A stretch of DNA of 64,000 nt from positions 186,001 through 250,000 of the forward strand of contig NZ_KI912412.1 of assembly GCF_000518265.1 (NCBI RefSeq), written 5' to 3'. Source of the DNA: Actinomadura oligospora ATCC 43269 (GTDB lineage: Bacteria > Actinomycetota > Actinomycetes > Streptosporangiales > Streptosporangiaceae). Shown here piece by piece: positions 44,832 through 53,440 of the stretch; position 1 is the stretch's first letter, and each line of letters opens with the position of its first letter. A program made the position numbers and the translations under genes. Below the pieces are notes generated by a model. It was not told where the DNA came from. It searched no databases and worked only from the letters and a program-made list of their open reading frames with translations.

Positions 44832-47363
44832 ATGGCACGTCGTGGATCCCAAGCCCCTCCCCCGCCGCCCGACTTCGAGGAGAACATCGTCGACGTCGAC
44901 GTCTCCGAGGAGATGCGCGGCTCGTACCTGGAGTACGCCTACTCGGTGATCTACCAGCGGGCGCTTCCGGACGCGCGCGACGGGCTCAAGCCCGTGCAGC
45001 GCCGCATCCTGTACTCGATGAACGAGATGGGCCTGCGCCCGGACCGCGGGCACGTCAAGTGCGCCCGCGTCGTCGGCGAGGTCATGGGCAAGCTGCACCC
45101 GCACGGCGACAGCGCGATCTACGACGCGATGGTCCGCCTGGCGCAGCCGTGGGCGATGCGCATCCCGCTGGTGGACGGGCACGGCAACTTCGGCTCGCTC
45201 GGCGGCGACGACATGCCCGCGGCCATGCGGTACACCGAGGCGCGGCTGTCGAAGGCCGCCATGGCGATGGTCTCCTCCATCGACGAGGACACCGTCGACT
45301 TCAAGCCGAACTACGACGGCCAGGAGACCGAGCCCGAGGTGCTGCCCTCGGCGTTCCCGAACCTGCTGGTCAACGGCGCGGCCGGGATCGCGGTCGGGAT
45401 GGCCACCAACATGGCCCCGCACAACCTCGGCGAGGTCGTCGCGGCGGCCCGGCACCTGCTCGCCCACCCGGACGCCACGCTCGACGACCTGATGCGGTTC
45501 GTCCCCGGCCCCGACCTGCCGACCGGCGGGCGCATCATCGACCTGTCCGGCATCCGCGACGCCTACGCGAAGGGGCGCGGCACGTTCAAGACCCGCGCCA
45601 CCGTCCAGATCGAGAGCGTCACGGCCCGGCGCAAGGGCATCGTCGTCACCGAGCTGCCGTACTCGGTCGGCCCGGAGCGGGTCAAGGCGAAGATCAAGGA
45701 GCTCGTCCAGGCGAAGAAGCTCAACGGCGTCGCCGACCTGAAGGACCTCACCGACCGCAACGTCGGGCTCCGCCTGGTCATCGAGATCAAGAACGGGTTC
45801 AACCCCGAGGCCGTGCTCGCCGACCTCTACCGGCTGACGCCGATGGAGGAGACCTTCGGCATCAACAACGTCTGCCTGGTCGACGGCCAGCCCCGCACGC
45901 TCGGGCTGCGCGAGCTGCTCCAGGTGTACGTCGACCACCGCATCGAGGTCGTCCGGCGCCGGTCGCAGTTCCGCCGCAAGAAGCGCGAGGACCGCCTCCA
46001 CCTGGTGGACGGCCTGATGGTCGCCCTGCTGAACATCGACGAGGTCATCCAGGTCATCCGCCAGTCGGACGACTCGTCGCAGGCCAGGCAGCGGCTGATG
46101 CAGATCTTCGAGCTGTCGGAGATCCAGGCCCAGTACATCCTCGACACCCCGCTGCGCCGCCTCACCCGCTACGACCGGCTCGAGCTGGAGAAGGAGAAGG
46201 AGCAGCTCACGAAGGAGATCGCGGCGCTGACCGCGATCCTGGAGTCGGAGCGGAAGCTGCGCCAGCTCGTCTCGAAGGAGCTGGGCGAGGTCGCCGCCGA
46301 GTACGCCACGCCGCGCCGCACCGTCCTGCTGGAGTCGTCCGGCGCGGTCGAGGCCGCCGCGGTCCCGCTGGAGATCGCCGACGACCCCGTCCTCGTGCTG
46401 ATGTCGTCCACCGGGCTGCTCGCGCGCACCTCCACGGCCGACCCGCTGCCCACCGGCGGCGCCCGGTCCCCGCACGACGTGCTGCTCTCGGTGGTCCGGA
46501 CGACCGCGCGCAGCGAGATCGGCGCGGTCACCTCCGCCGGACGCCTCATCAAGGTCGACGTGCTCGACCTGCCGACGCTGCCGCCGACGTCCGCGCCGCC
46601 GTCCCTGGCGGGTGGCGCGCCGATCACCGAGTACGTCGACCTCGAACCGGACGAGACGGTCGTCGGCCTCGCCGCGCTGGACGACTCGGGCGGCGGCCTC
46701 GCGCTCGGCACCGAGCAGGGCGTGGTCAAGCGCGTCGTGCCCGACTTCCCGGCCAACCGCGACGAGTTCGAGGTCATCGGCCTGAAGGACGGCGACCGCG
46801 TGGTCGGCGCCGTCCAGCTCCTGTCCGAAGACCAGCACCTGGTGTTCATGACGAACGACGCGCAGCTGCTGCACTTCGGCGCCTCGCTGGTCCGGCCGCA
46901 GGGCCGTCCGGCGGGCGGCATGGCGGGCATCAAGCTCGGCCCCGACGCGAAGGTCATCTGGTTCGGCGCGTTCTCGCCCGACTGGGAGGCGATGGTCGTG
47001 ACGGTGTCCGGGTCGTCCACGGCGCTGCCCGGCACCCAGAACGGCGCGATCAAGATCGCCGATTTCGCCGACTTCCCGTCCAAGGGCCGCGCGACCGGCG
47101 GCGTCCGGTCGCACCGGTTCCTGAAGGGCGAGGACACCCTGATCCAGGCGTGGGCGGGCGTGGCCCCGCTGCGCGCGTGCGCCGAGAACGGCAGGCCGAT
47201 CACGATCGACGAGGAGATCGGCCGCCGCGACGGCTCGGGCACCCCGCTGTCCGCTCCGATCACCGCGTTCGGCGGCCCGCTCGGCCCGCTGCCGGACGAG
47301 CCGTCCGAGGCCGCCGCCGCGGCCGCGGAACTGGCGGGCGAGCAGGGCGGCGAGGTCGACTGA
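44832..47363 (+). CDS. parC: DNA topoisomerase IV subunit A (ParC-like)
   Basis: 843 residues. The N-terminal breakage-reunion domain contains SVIYQRALPDARDGLKPVQRRILY, GKLHPHGDSAIYDAMVRLAQPW and the active-site Tyr134 in AAMRYTEAR. A coiled coil is near 430-500 and a six-bladed beta-pinwheel C-terminal domain follows. I see no GyrA box (QRRGGKG); the corresponding site reads GRPAGGMAG, favouring ParC over GyrA. It decatenates replicated chromosomes with a ParE partner not found in this window. ATG 44832 (MARRGSQAPPPPPDFEE) is preferred to ATG 44823. A strong terminator follows. Confidence 0.9.
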   Translation: MARRGSQAPPPPPDFEENIVDVDVSEEMRGSYLEYAYSVIYQRALPDARDGLKPVQRRILYSMNEMGLRPDRGHVKCARVVGEVMGKLHPHGDSAIYDAMVRLAQPWAMRIPLVDGHGNFGSLGGDDMPAAMRYTEARLSKAAMAMVSSIDEDTVDFKPNYDGQETEPEVLPSAFPNLLVNGAAGIAVGMATNMAPHNLGEVVAAARHLLAHPDATLDDLMRFVPGPDLPTGGRIIDLSGIRDAYAKGRGTFKTRATVQIESVTARRKGIVVTELPYSVGPERVKAKIKELVQAKKLNGVADLKDLTDRNVGLRLVIEIKNGFNPEAVLADLYRLTPMEETFGINNVCLVDGQPRTLGLRELLQVYVDHRIEVVRRRSQFRRKKREDRLHLVDGLMVALLNIDEVIQVIRQSDDSSQARQRLMQIFELSEIQAQYILDTPLRRLTRYDRLELEKEKEQLTKEIAALTAILESERKLRQLVSKELGEVAAEYATPRRTVLLESSGAVEAAAVPLEIADDPVLVLMSSTGLLARTSTADPLPTGGARSPHDVLLSVVRTTARSEIGAVTSAGRLIKVDVLDLPTLPPTSAPPSLAGGAPITEYVDLEPDETVVGLAALDDSGGGLALGTEQGVVKRVVPDFPANRDEFEVIGLKDGDRVVGAVQLLSEDQHLVFMTNDAQLLHFGASLVRPQGRPAGGMAGIKLGPDAKVIWFGAFSPDWEAMVVTVSGSSTALPGTQNGAIKIADFADFPSKGRATGGVRSHRFLKGEDTLIQAWAGVAPLRACAENGRPITIDEEIGRRDGSGTPLSAPITAFGGPLGPLPDEPSEAAAAAAELAGEQGGEVD

Positions 47364-47391
47364 CCCGCGTTCCCGACGCCGTCTGATCCTG

Positions 47392-47433
47392 TCGGCCGGG
47401 CGTCCCCGCTGGGGGCGCCCGGCCGAGGCTTTT
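47392..47433 (+). terminator. Rho-independent terminator of parC
   Basis: 11-bp arms TCGGCCGGGCG (47392-47402) and CGCCCGGCCGA (47416-47426) with an inner CCCC/GGGG extension, then GGCTTTT. The most canonical terminator in the window. Confidence 0.85.
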
Positions 47434-47487
47434 CGTGCGACAGGCCGATTTGTTAGCTTGTTCCGTCTCCCACCTGCTGGAGGAGAA

Positions 47488-47940
47488 GTGACCGGAACCC
47501 GCGTCCGCCTCACCGGGTCCATCGACGTCCCGCTGCCGCCCGCCGAGGCGTTTCCGCTGTTCACGCCGCATGGCGAGCGCGCCTGGGTGGACGGCTGGGA
47601 CCCGGTCTTCCCGGACGGCGCGTCCGGCGACGACACCGAACCGGGCGTCGTCTTCGAAACGTCCGCGCACGGCCATCGGACGACATGGGTCGTGGTCGAA
47701 CGTCACGTCCCGTCGTCCATCTCCTATGTCCGCACGACTCCGGGCGACCGCGCCGGAACCGTCACCGTCGAGGTGTCCGAGGCGGACGGAGGCAGCCGCG
47801 TCCAGGTGACGTACGACCTCACCGCCCTGCGCCCGGAGGCCGTCGCCGCCCTCGAGGACTTCGCCGCCGAGTACCCGTCCTTCCTGCGCTCGTGGCAGAC
47901 CGCCATCGAGGCCATGCTGTCGGATGAAGCCCTGCGCTAA
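47488..47940 (+). CDS. SRPBCC-fold protein
   Basis: 150 residues. GGAGGAGA a few bases before GTG 47488 fixes the start. The START/Bet v1-like pattern is visible: RVRLTGSIDVPLPPAEAFPLFTP, GWDPVFPDG, GVVFETSAHG, TTWVVVERHVPSSISYVRTTPG, VEVSEADGGSRVQVTYDLTAL and a long C-terminal helix (ALEDFAAEYPSFLRSWQTAI). Such proteins bind a small hydrophobic ligand; the ligand is unknown. A TAGCTT hexamer at 47454-47459 may be its -10. The SDR gene follows 41 nt downstream. Confidence 0.8.
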   Translation: MTGTRVRLTGSIDVPLPPAEAFPLFTPHGERAWVDGWDPVFPDGASGDDTEPGVVFETSAHGHRTTWVVVERHVPSSISYVRTTPGDRAGTVTVEVSEADGGSRVQVTYDLTALRPEAVAALEDFAAEYPSFLRSWQTAIEAMLSDEALR

Positions 47941-47981
47941 ATCGATTGGCCTCCGCGTCCGGATGGCGTGAACTCGTCCGC

Positions 47982-48740
47982 ATGAAGCCCGAAACCTCCG
48001 TAGCGATCGTGACCGGCGCGGCCCGCGGCATCGGAGCCGCGGTGGCCCGCCGCCTCGCCCAGGACGGCCTGGCGGTGGCGGTCGTCGACCTGGACGAAGC
48101 CGACTGCGCCGACACCGTCGAGAGCATCTCCCGCGAGGGCGGGAAGGCCGTGGCGATCGCGGCCGACATCGCCTCCGAAGAGCAGGTCACCGAGGCCGTC
48201 GCCCGGACGAACGCCGAACTGGGACCACCGGCGGTCCTGGTCAACAACGCCGGGGTGGGCCCGCGCGCCGACCTCGTGGACATGACGACCGAGCAGTGGG
48301 ACACCGTCCTCGGCGTCAACCTGCGCGGCCCGTTCCTGGTCACCCGCGCGGCCGTCCCGCACATGATCGAGGCGGGATGGGGCCGCGTCGTCACCATGTC
48401 GAGCATCTCGGCGACCGGCGACGCCGCCCGCGTCGACTACGGCAGCGCGAAGGCCGGGCTGATCGGCTTCACCAAGTCCCTGGCCCTCCAGCTCGGCCGC
48501 CACGGCATCACCGCCAACGCCATCGCCCCCGGCTTCGTCGTCAGTGACATGACCCGGACCTCCGCCCGCCGCCTCGGCCTGGAGTTCGAGGAGTTCGCGC
48601 GCCAGGCGGCCGAGTCCGTCCCGGTGGGACGCGTCGGCCGGCCGGAGGACATCGCCCACACCGCGTCCTACCTGGTCAGCCCCCACGCGGGCTTCGTCTC
48701 GGGCCAGGTCGTCTACGTGGCGGGCGGCCCGGTCGACTGA
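47982..48740 (+). CDS. Short-chain dehydrogenase/reductase, FabG-like
   Basis: 252 residues. TGAARGIGAAVARRL is the cofactor loop and DLDE after the second strand suggests NAD(H). NNAGVGPR, MSSISATGD and YGSAKAGLIGFTKSLA provide the catalytic Ser-Tyr-Lys set. PGFVVSDMT and the C-terminal GFVSGQVVYVAGG are as in FabG and acetoacetyl-CoA reductases. A second in-frame start lies at 47946; ATG 47982 gives the normal N-terminus. The substrate is unknown. Confidence 0.9.
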   Translation: MKPETSVAIVTGAARGIGAAVARRLAQDGLAVAVVDLDEADCADTVESISREGGKAVAIAADIASEEQVTEAVARTNAELGPPAVLVNNAGVGPRADLVDMTTEQWDTVLGVNLRGPFLVTRAAVPHMIEAGWGRVVTMSSISATGDAARVDYGSAKAGLIGFTKSLALQLGRHGITANAIAPGFVVSDMTRTSARRLGLEFEEFARQAAESVPVGRVGRPEDIAHTASYLVSPHAGFVSGQVVYVAGGPVD

Positions 48741-48811
48741 TCCCGCCCCGCAGAACGCCAGGCTCGGTCATTCATGGTTAGGCCGCCCTGTGATTGTGGT
48801 ACTCCTACGTA

Positions 48812-49360
48812 ATGCGGCCACTTCGGTATTCCATCAACGTCACGTTGGACGGTTGTTGCGACCATCGTGCGGCCATCGCGGACGAAGAGTTGCATCGCCA
48901 CGCGACCGAGACGCTCGCCCAGGCCGACGCGCTCCTCTTCGGCCGGGTGATTTACCAGATGATGGAAGAGGCGTGGCGTCCACGCGCGGAGGCCGCGACC
49001 ATGCCCGCCTGGACGGAACCCTTCGCCCAAACCATCGACGCCGCGAAGAAATACGTCGTGTCGAGCACTCTGGACGAGGTCGACTGGAACGCGGAACTCC
49101 TGCGGGGGGACCTGGGCGAGGCCGTTCAGCGGCTCAAGGAGGAGCCGGGGAACGGCCTGCTCACCGGGGGCGTGAAGCTCCCGATGGCGCTGGCCGAGCT
49201 GGGGCTGATCGACGAGTACGAGTTCGTCGTGCATCCCCGGGTGGTGGGCCACGGGCCGACGCTGTTCGCCGGGCTGACGAAACCCCTCGACCTGAAGCTC
49301 GTGAGCCGCCTCAAGTACGACTCGGGAGCGGTGGCGATGCGATACGAGCCGAGAAGGTAG
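48812..49360 (+). CDS. Dihydrofolate-reductase-fold (RibD C-terminal-like) protein
   Basis: 182 residues. LRYSINVTLDGCCDHR at the N-terminus, ALLFGRVIYQMMEEAW and GLLTGGVKLPMALAELGLIDEYEFVVHPRVVGHGPTLF match the RibD_C/DHFR-like family of NADPH-dependent reductases. Members include riboflavin-pathway reductases, but stand-alone chromosomal proteins of this kind are mostly uncharacterised. The start ATG 48812 yields the family N-terminus MRPLRYSINVTLDG. It is convergent with the GNAT gene through a shared hairpin. Confidence 0.87.
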   Translation: MRPLRYSINVTLDGCCDHRAAIADEELHRHATETLAQADALLFGRVIYQMMEEAWRPRAEAATMPAWTEPFAQTIDAAKKYVVSSTLDEVDWNAELLRGDLGEAVQRLKEEPGNGLLTGGVKLPMALAELGLIDEYEFVVHPRVVGHGPTLFAGLTKPLDLKLVSRLKYDSGAVAMRYEPRR

Positions 49361-49383
49361 CGGAAAGGCCGGGCGTTTCCGCT
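49359..49383. terminator. Bidirectional hairpin between convergent genes
   Basis: Perfect 8-bp arms AGCGGAAA and TTTCCGCT around a 9-nt GC-rich loop, directly after the DHFR-like stop and before the convergent GNAT gene. Each strand has a short run of A or T in the stem. Confidence 0.55.
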
Positions 49384-49393
49384 CCCAGACCGA

Positions 49394-49882
49394 TCACGAA
49401 CGGTCGCGTTGCTCCTTTTTGAACGTGCGGAAGCCGCGGCGATGGTAATTCGGGAGCGCGTGCGGATGGTCCAGGGTCGAGGTGTGCAACCAGACCCGGG
49501 AAACCTCCGGAACGACTTCCCAGCCTTGGCGGATCCCGAGCGTCAACGCGTATCCGCCGATGCCCTTGCCGACGAATTCCGGTAGCAGGCCGAACGCCGC
49601 GATCTCCACGTCGCCGCCGGAGTGGAGGTCGTAGGAGACGATCCCCGCGGGCTCGCCGCCGAGGGCCAGAAGAAAGAACCTCCGGGCCGCATACCCCTCC
49701 TTCCATTCCTGCCGGGTACGTGTCGCGCTCCTCCAGCCGTAAGGGGCGCCGATCCTGGCGTGCAGGTCGACCAGCAGCGGCGACTCCCCGTCCAGCTCCT
49801 CCAGGACCAGGCCGGGAACAGGGGCCGCCGGATCGAGCTGGTCTCGGGACGTCATCTCGACGTACGTCACGATCTCCTTCAT
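49394..49882 (-). CDS. GNAT-family N-acetyltransferase
   Basis: 162 residues. Strand-rich N-terminus, then FLLALGGEPAGIVSYDLHSGGDVEIAAFGLLPEFVGKGIGGYAL, with the GKGIGG pyrophosphate-binding loop of acetyl-CoA, and VWLHTSTLDHPHALPNYHRRGFRTF at the C-terminus, the family's closing motif. The substrate amine is unknown. ATG 49882 is preceded by TAGTCT with a 7-nt gap and no ribosome binding site. Confidence 0.9.
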   Translation of the reverse strand: MKEIVTYVEMTSRDQLDPAAPVPGLVLEELDGESPLLVDLHARIGAPYGWRSATRTRQEWKEGYAARRFFLLALGGEPAGIVSYDLHSGGDVEIAAFGLLPEFVGKGIGGYALTLGIRQGWEVVPEVSRVWLHTSTLDHPHALPNYHRRGFRTFKKEQRDRS

Positions 49883-49889
49883 CCGCAGA

Positions 49890-49895
49890 AGACTA
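49890..49895 (-). promoter_or_regulatory. Candidate -10 element of the GNAT gene
   Basis: On the minus strand TAGTCT, 7 nt before ATG 49882; same layout as before the 855-residue GNAT fusion gene. Confidence 0.4.
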
Positions 49896-50047
49896 GGCGG
49901 CCACCTCCGCCAGGGCCCCTGGAAGCCCTGCGTCCAGGGGGATCTAGCCCCGGTGACGGGAGGGACGCGAAGGATCCAGGGGCGCTATGCCGGGCAACTC
50001 CGACATGCTAACTTTGAGTAGCCATCACAACACAAGGAGTGATACGC

Positions 50048-50353
50048 ATGGCACGTCGTTCCATCGCCCTGCTCGGCGCCGTCTCGGCCGCGGCCTTCAC
50101 CGCGATCACCGTCGCCCAGCCGGCCCAGGCCGCCGACACACGCCACGGCAGAGTCATCTACTGCGAGCACGTGTACAGGTCGGGCTACGACGACCTGATC
50201 GGGCGGGAGTGCGCCACCTGGCACTGGGGCCCGCTCCACCACTTCGTCCTCGTCCGCGCCGGAACGTACGTGAGGTACTTCTGCGAGCGCGGCTGGGCCG
50301 AGGGCTCGCTGTGGGTCCGCGGCCACGACTGCCGGCGGATCTGGTGGTACTGA
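50048..50353 (+). CDS. Small secreted four-cysteine protein (hypothetical)
   Basis: 101 residues. AAGGAG before ATG 50048 fixes the start. A signal peptide (MARRSIALLGAVSAAAFTAITVAQPAQA) with a likely cut after AQA leaves a ~72-residue mature protein rich in Trp, Tyr, His and Arg with four Cys (IYCEHV, GRECATW, RYFCERG, HDCRRIW), probably two disulfides. It resembles many small exported actinomycete proteins of unknown role. TAACTT at 50009-50014 is a possible -10. Confidence 0.75.
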   Translation: MARRSIALLGAVSAAAFTAITVAQPAQAADTRHGRVIYCEHVYRSGYDDLIGRECATWHWGPLHHFVLVRAGTYVRYFCERGWAEGSLWVRGHDCRRIWWY

Positions 50354-50404
50354 CGGCCTTCTCGCAGTCTGAAAGCCGAGGTCACAGCCCGAACTGACGG
50401 GCTC

Positions 50405-50437
50405 GTCGCCGCGACGGCACCCCGCCGGCGCGGCGAC
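50405..50437. terminator. Hairpin between convergent genes
   Basis: Perfect 9-bp arms GTCGCCGCG (50405-50413) and CGCGGCGAC (50429-50437), in the gap between the secreted-protein gene and the convergent dehydrogenase gene. A smaller AGCCCG/CGGGCT hairpin lies just before it (50386-50403). Confidence 0.55.
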
Positions 50438-50496
50438 GTCCATGCGCGCCGCCCGAGTCCATCCCCAGACAACCGCACGACGAGCGGGGACGCGGT

Positions 50497-51858
50497 TCAC
50501 TCGTCGGCGATGCGGTGCCAGCCGGACGGCCCGGGAAGCGCCTCGGCCGGTCCCGGCCCCCAGGTCCCGGGGATGTAGTGGAGCGGGGCCTCCTCCACGT
50601 CGAGGATCTTCGAGACGATCCGCCACGACTCCTCGATGAACGGGAACGACGCGAAGGCCGCCGCGTCCCCGACGATCGCCGCCTCCAGGACGTACTCGTA
50701 CGGCGGTTCGGCGATCCCCACGGGCGGCACGTGGACCGGCACGGCTGCGGCCTGCACCGGCTGCCCCTCGGCCCGGTTCAGGGAGAGGTCCAGCGCGAGG
50801 CCGTGCCGCTTGTGCAGGTGAAGCCGGATCAGGTTGGGTTCCGGATGCCCGTACAGGGACACCGGCGGATCACGCAGCTGGACGATCGCCTCGGCCGCCG
50901 TCACCGGCAGGCACTTTCCGGCGCGGACGTGGATCGGGACGCCCTTCCAGCGCCAGTTGTCGATCCAGAGGCCCGCGGCGACGAAGGTCTCGGTCGTCGA
51001 GTCGGGATGGACACCGGGAACGTGCAGGTAGCCGTCATACTGCCCGCGCACCGCGTCGGACGGCTCGATCGTGCGGACGGCCCGCAGCAGCTCCCACTTC
51101 GCGACGTTCTCGGACAGCGCGTCCCGGCAGGACGGCGGGTCCATGGTGAGCAGCGCGAGGATCTGCAGCAGGTGGTTCTGCACCACGTCACGGACCGCGC
51201 CCGTCGGGTCGTAGAACGCGCCCCGGTCGGCGACGTCGAGGTCCTCGGCCATCGTGAGCTGGATCGACGCCACGTGGTCGCGGTTCATCACCGTTTCGAG
51301 AACCGGGTTCGCGAACCGCGCGACGGGCACGCCCCGGACGGCCTCGGACCCGAGGTAGTGGTCGACGCGGTACAGGTTCTCGTCGCCGAACGTGCGGTGC
51401 AGGTCGTCGTCCAGCGCACGAGCCGACGCCTGGTCGTGGCCGTACGGCTTCTCGACGACGAGCCGGGCGTCGCGGTTGAGCCCGGCCTTGGCGAGCTGCT
51501 CGGCGATGATCATGAACTGCGTCGGCGGGGTCGCCATGTAGTGCGTGACGAACGGCGCGTCCGCGACGGCGTCGCAGATGCGGCGGAAGGTCTCCGGGTC
51601 GGTGAGGTCGCCGTCCACGACCCGCAGCCGGGACGCGAACCGCGCGAAGGCCGACTCGTCCAGATCGTCCCCGATCGCGGCGCGGGCGTGGGCGCGCAGG
51701 TCCTCGTCCGTCCAGGACCGGCGCGTCACCCCGATCACCGGGACGTGCAGCCGCCCGCGCTCGGCCAGCCGGTACAGCGCGGGCAGCAACGACCTTCGCG
51801 CCAGATCCCCCGTGATCCCGTAGACCACCAGCACCGACGCGACCGGCCCCCGGCTCAC
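50497..51858 (-). CDS. Glucose-6-phosphate dehydrogenase homologue with altered substrate motif
   Basis: 453 residues. The NADP loop is VYGITGDLARRSLLPALYRL, then VVEKPYGHD, NHLLQILALLTMDPP with the catalytic-base His229, and VRAGKCLPVTAAEA. The family signature, normally DHYLGKE, reads DHYLGSE with Ser171 in place of the lysine that contacts the sugar phosphate (Lys182 in Leuconostoc; the spacing to the His base is the same, 58). It may use another sugar phosphate, or act poorly on G6P. GTG 51858 is the chosen start. The M20 gene precedes it by 31 nt on the same strand, so they may be co-transcribed. No gnd, tal or opcA is adjacent. Confidence 0.83.
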   Translation of the reverse strand: MSRGPVASVLVVYGITGDLARRSLLPALYRLAERGRLHVPVIGVTRRSWTDEDLRAHARAAIGDDLDESAFARFASRLRVVDGDLTDPETFRRICDAVADAPFVTHYMATPPTQFMIIAEQLAKAGLNRDARLVVEKPYGHDQASARALDDDLHRTFGDENLYRVDHYLGSEAVRGVPVARFANPVLETVMNRDHVASIQLTMAEDLDVADRGAFYDPTGAVRDVVQNHLLQILALLTMDPPSCRDALSENVAKWELLRAVRTIEPSDAVRGQYDGYLHVPGVHPDSTTETFVAAGLWIDNWRWKGVPIHVRAGKCLPVTAAEAIVQLRDPPVSLYGHPEPNLIRLHLHKRHGLALDLSLNRAEGQPVQAAAVPVHVPPVGIAEPPYEYVLEAAIVGDAAAFASFPFIEESWRIVSKILDVEEAPLHYIPGTWGPGPAEALPGPSGWHRIADE

Positions 51859-51889
51859 GACACCACCCCCACCACGCCCCGCTCCACGG

Positions 51890-53278
51890 TCATTTCCCCC
51901 AGCGCGCGGCGAACTCGGCGAAGAACAGGGCCTCCGTGACGACCGTGTTCTCCAGCTCGGACACCAGGACGCGTTCGTTCGGCGCATGCAGGTTGCACCT
52001 GCCGTCCTGCGCGCCGAAGAGCAGCATCTCGGCGTCCGGGACGGCCTTGTGCAGCGAGCTGACCAGCGGAATCGCTCCGCCCGCCGCCATCTGCACCGGG
52101 TCGCTCCCGTAGGCGGCGCGCATGGCCGCGGTCATCGCCTCCATCGCCGGTCCGCCCGTTCCGGCGCGGTACCCGTCCCCGGCCTCGCCCGCGAGCGACA
52201 CGGTCAGCGGGATGCCGAACGGCCGCTGCGCCTCCAGGTGCCGGATCAACGCGGTCCGTGCCTCCTGGGCGGGCTGCTCGGGATGGATCCGCAGGTTGAT
52301 CTTGGCCCGCGCGTACGGGACGCAGGCTCCGGCCGCCTTGTCCACCGGGATCGCGTCGATGCCCGTGACGGTGATCGCGGGCCCCGACCAGAGCCGTTCG
52401 CCCAGCGTCCCGGTGCCGAGGAGCGGCATCCCCGGCTCGACCCCCGCGGCCTCGCTGAACTCGACGTCGGTGTAGGACGCGCCGGTCCACGGCTCGCGCC
52501 GCAGGCCCTCGACCGCGACGTCCCCGTTGTCGTCGTGCAGGCTGGCCAGCGCCCGGACGAGCGCGAGCATCGCGTCCGGGGCCGGGCCGCCGAAGTTCCC
52601 GCTGTGCTTGGCCCCTTCGAGCGTCCGCACCTCCACGACGACGTCGGCGACACCGCGAAGCGCGACCGTCAGGGTCGGCTGTCCGGCGTGGATGTTCCCC
52701 ATGTCCGCGACGGCCATCGCGTCGGACCGGAACTCATCGGGATGCATGACCGGATACTCGTCCAGCGGGCTGCCCCACTCCTCCGCGCCCTCGAACACGA
52801 TCCTGATCCCCACCGGCGGACGGCCGTTCCACGCCCGGATCGCCCCGATGTGAGCAACGATGTTGGACTTGTCGTCGGCGATGCCTCGCGCCCTGATCGC
52901 CGTCCCGCCGCCGCGCTCGTCGTCGAAGGCCGTCGGCGTGAACGGCGGCGACGCCCACAGCGACTCGTCCCCCGGAGGCTGGACGTCGTGGTGCGCGTAC
53001 AGCAGGACGGTCGGCGCGCCTTCGGGAGCGGGGATCGCGCCCGTGATGACCGGCGGCGTGTCCGGCAGCCGGATCGCGCCGACGTCCCGGACGCCCGCCT
53101 CCGTCAGCATCCGGACGACGTGGTCGTGGGCCCGGGCGACCTCGCTGGGCGGGTATCCGGGGAACGCGATCGACGGGATGGCCGCGAGCCGCTCCAGCTC
53201 GCCGACGAGGTCCGGCGTGAGGGCCCGCGCTCTGGCCGCGATGCTCTGGGGGTCCCAGTCGTTCCCGACGTCCCGCAC
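51890..53278 (-). CDS. M20-family metallopeptidase (dipeptidase type)
   Basis: 462 residues. Metal ligands and catalytic residues in order: YAHHDVQP (His and Asp), RGIADDKSN (bridging Asp), FEGAEEWGS (catalytic Glu and metal Glu), VADMGN and, near the C-terminus, NLHAPNE (metal His). A dimerisation domain lies at about 200-330. This is the M20 dipeptidase/CPG2-like layout, acting on dipeptides or acylated amino acids in the cytosol. The GTG at 53278 follows GGGGGTGGG. Downstream lies the G6PDH homologue. Confidence 0.9.
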   Translation of the reverse strand: MRDVGNDWDPQSIAARARALTPDLVGELERLAAIPSIAFPGYPPSEVARAHDHVVRMLTEAGVRDVGAIRLPDTPPVITGAIPAPEGAPTVLLYAHHDVQPPGDESLWASPPFTPTAFDDERGGGTAIRARGIADDKSNIVAHIGAIRAWNGRPPVGIRIVFEGAEEWGSPLDEYPVMHPDEFRSDAMAVADMGNIHAGQPTLTVALRGVADVVVEVRTLEGAKHSGNFGGPAPDAMLALVRALASLHDDNGDVAVEGLRREPWTGASYTDVEFSEAAGVEPGMPLLGTGTLGERLWSGPAITVTGIDAIPVDKAAGACVPYARAKINLRIHPEQPAQEARTALIRHLEAQRPFGIPLTVSLAGEAGDGYRAGTGGPAMEAMTAAMRAAYGSDPVQMAAGGAIPLVSSLHKAVPDAEMLLFGAQDGRCNLHAPNERVLVSELENTVVTEALFFAEFAARWGK

Positions 53279-53390
53279 AACCCACCCCCGGACTCGTACC
53301 GTTCCGGGGGGGACGACTCGAAGGCGATCTACCCCTGGCCATGCCGGGGGAAACGGCCCCGGGAACCATCCGAACCGTCCAGAATGCGAA

Positions 53391-53423
53391 ACACCGGCCA
53401 CCCCGCAGATGGGTGACCGGTGT
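53391..53423 (-). terminator. Hairpin terminator after a small minus-strand frame
   Basis: 13-bp arms ACACCGGCCACCC and GGGTGACCGGTGT with one mismatch and a 7-nt loop. It begins 17 nt after the stop of the small frame at 53441-53623 and lies upstream of the M20 gene, insulating it. Confidence 0.55.
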
Positions 53424-53440
53424 TCTGCGCGTAGGTCAGC

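Noticed and set aside
44751..47636. A 961-codon open frame on the minus strand opposite parC
   Set aside because: It is antisense to the ParC-like gene, rich in Arg, Gly and Asp without domains, and has no ribosome binding site.
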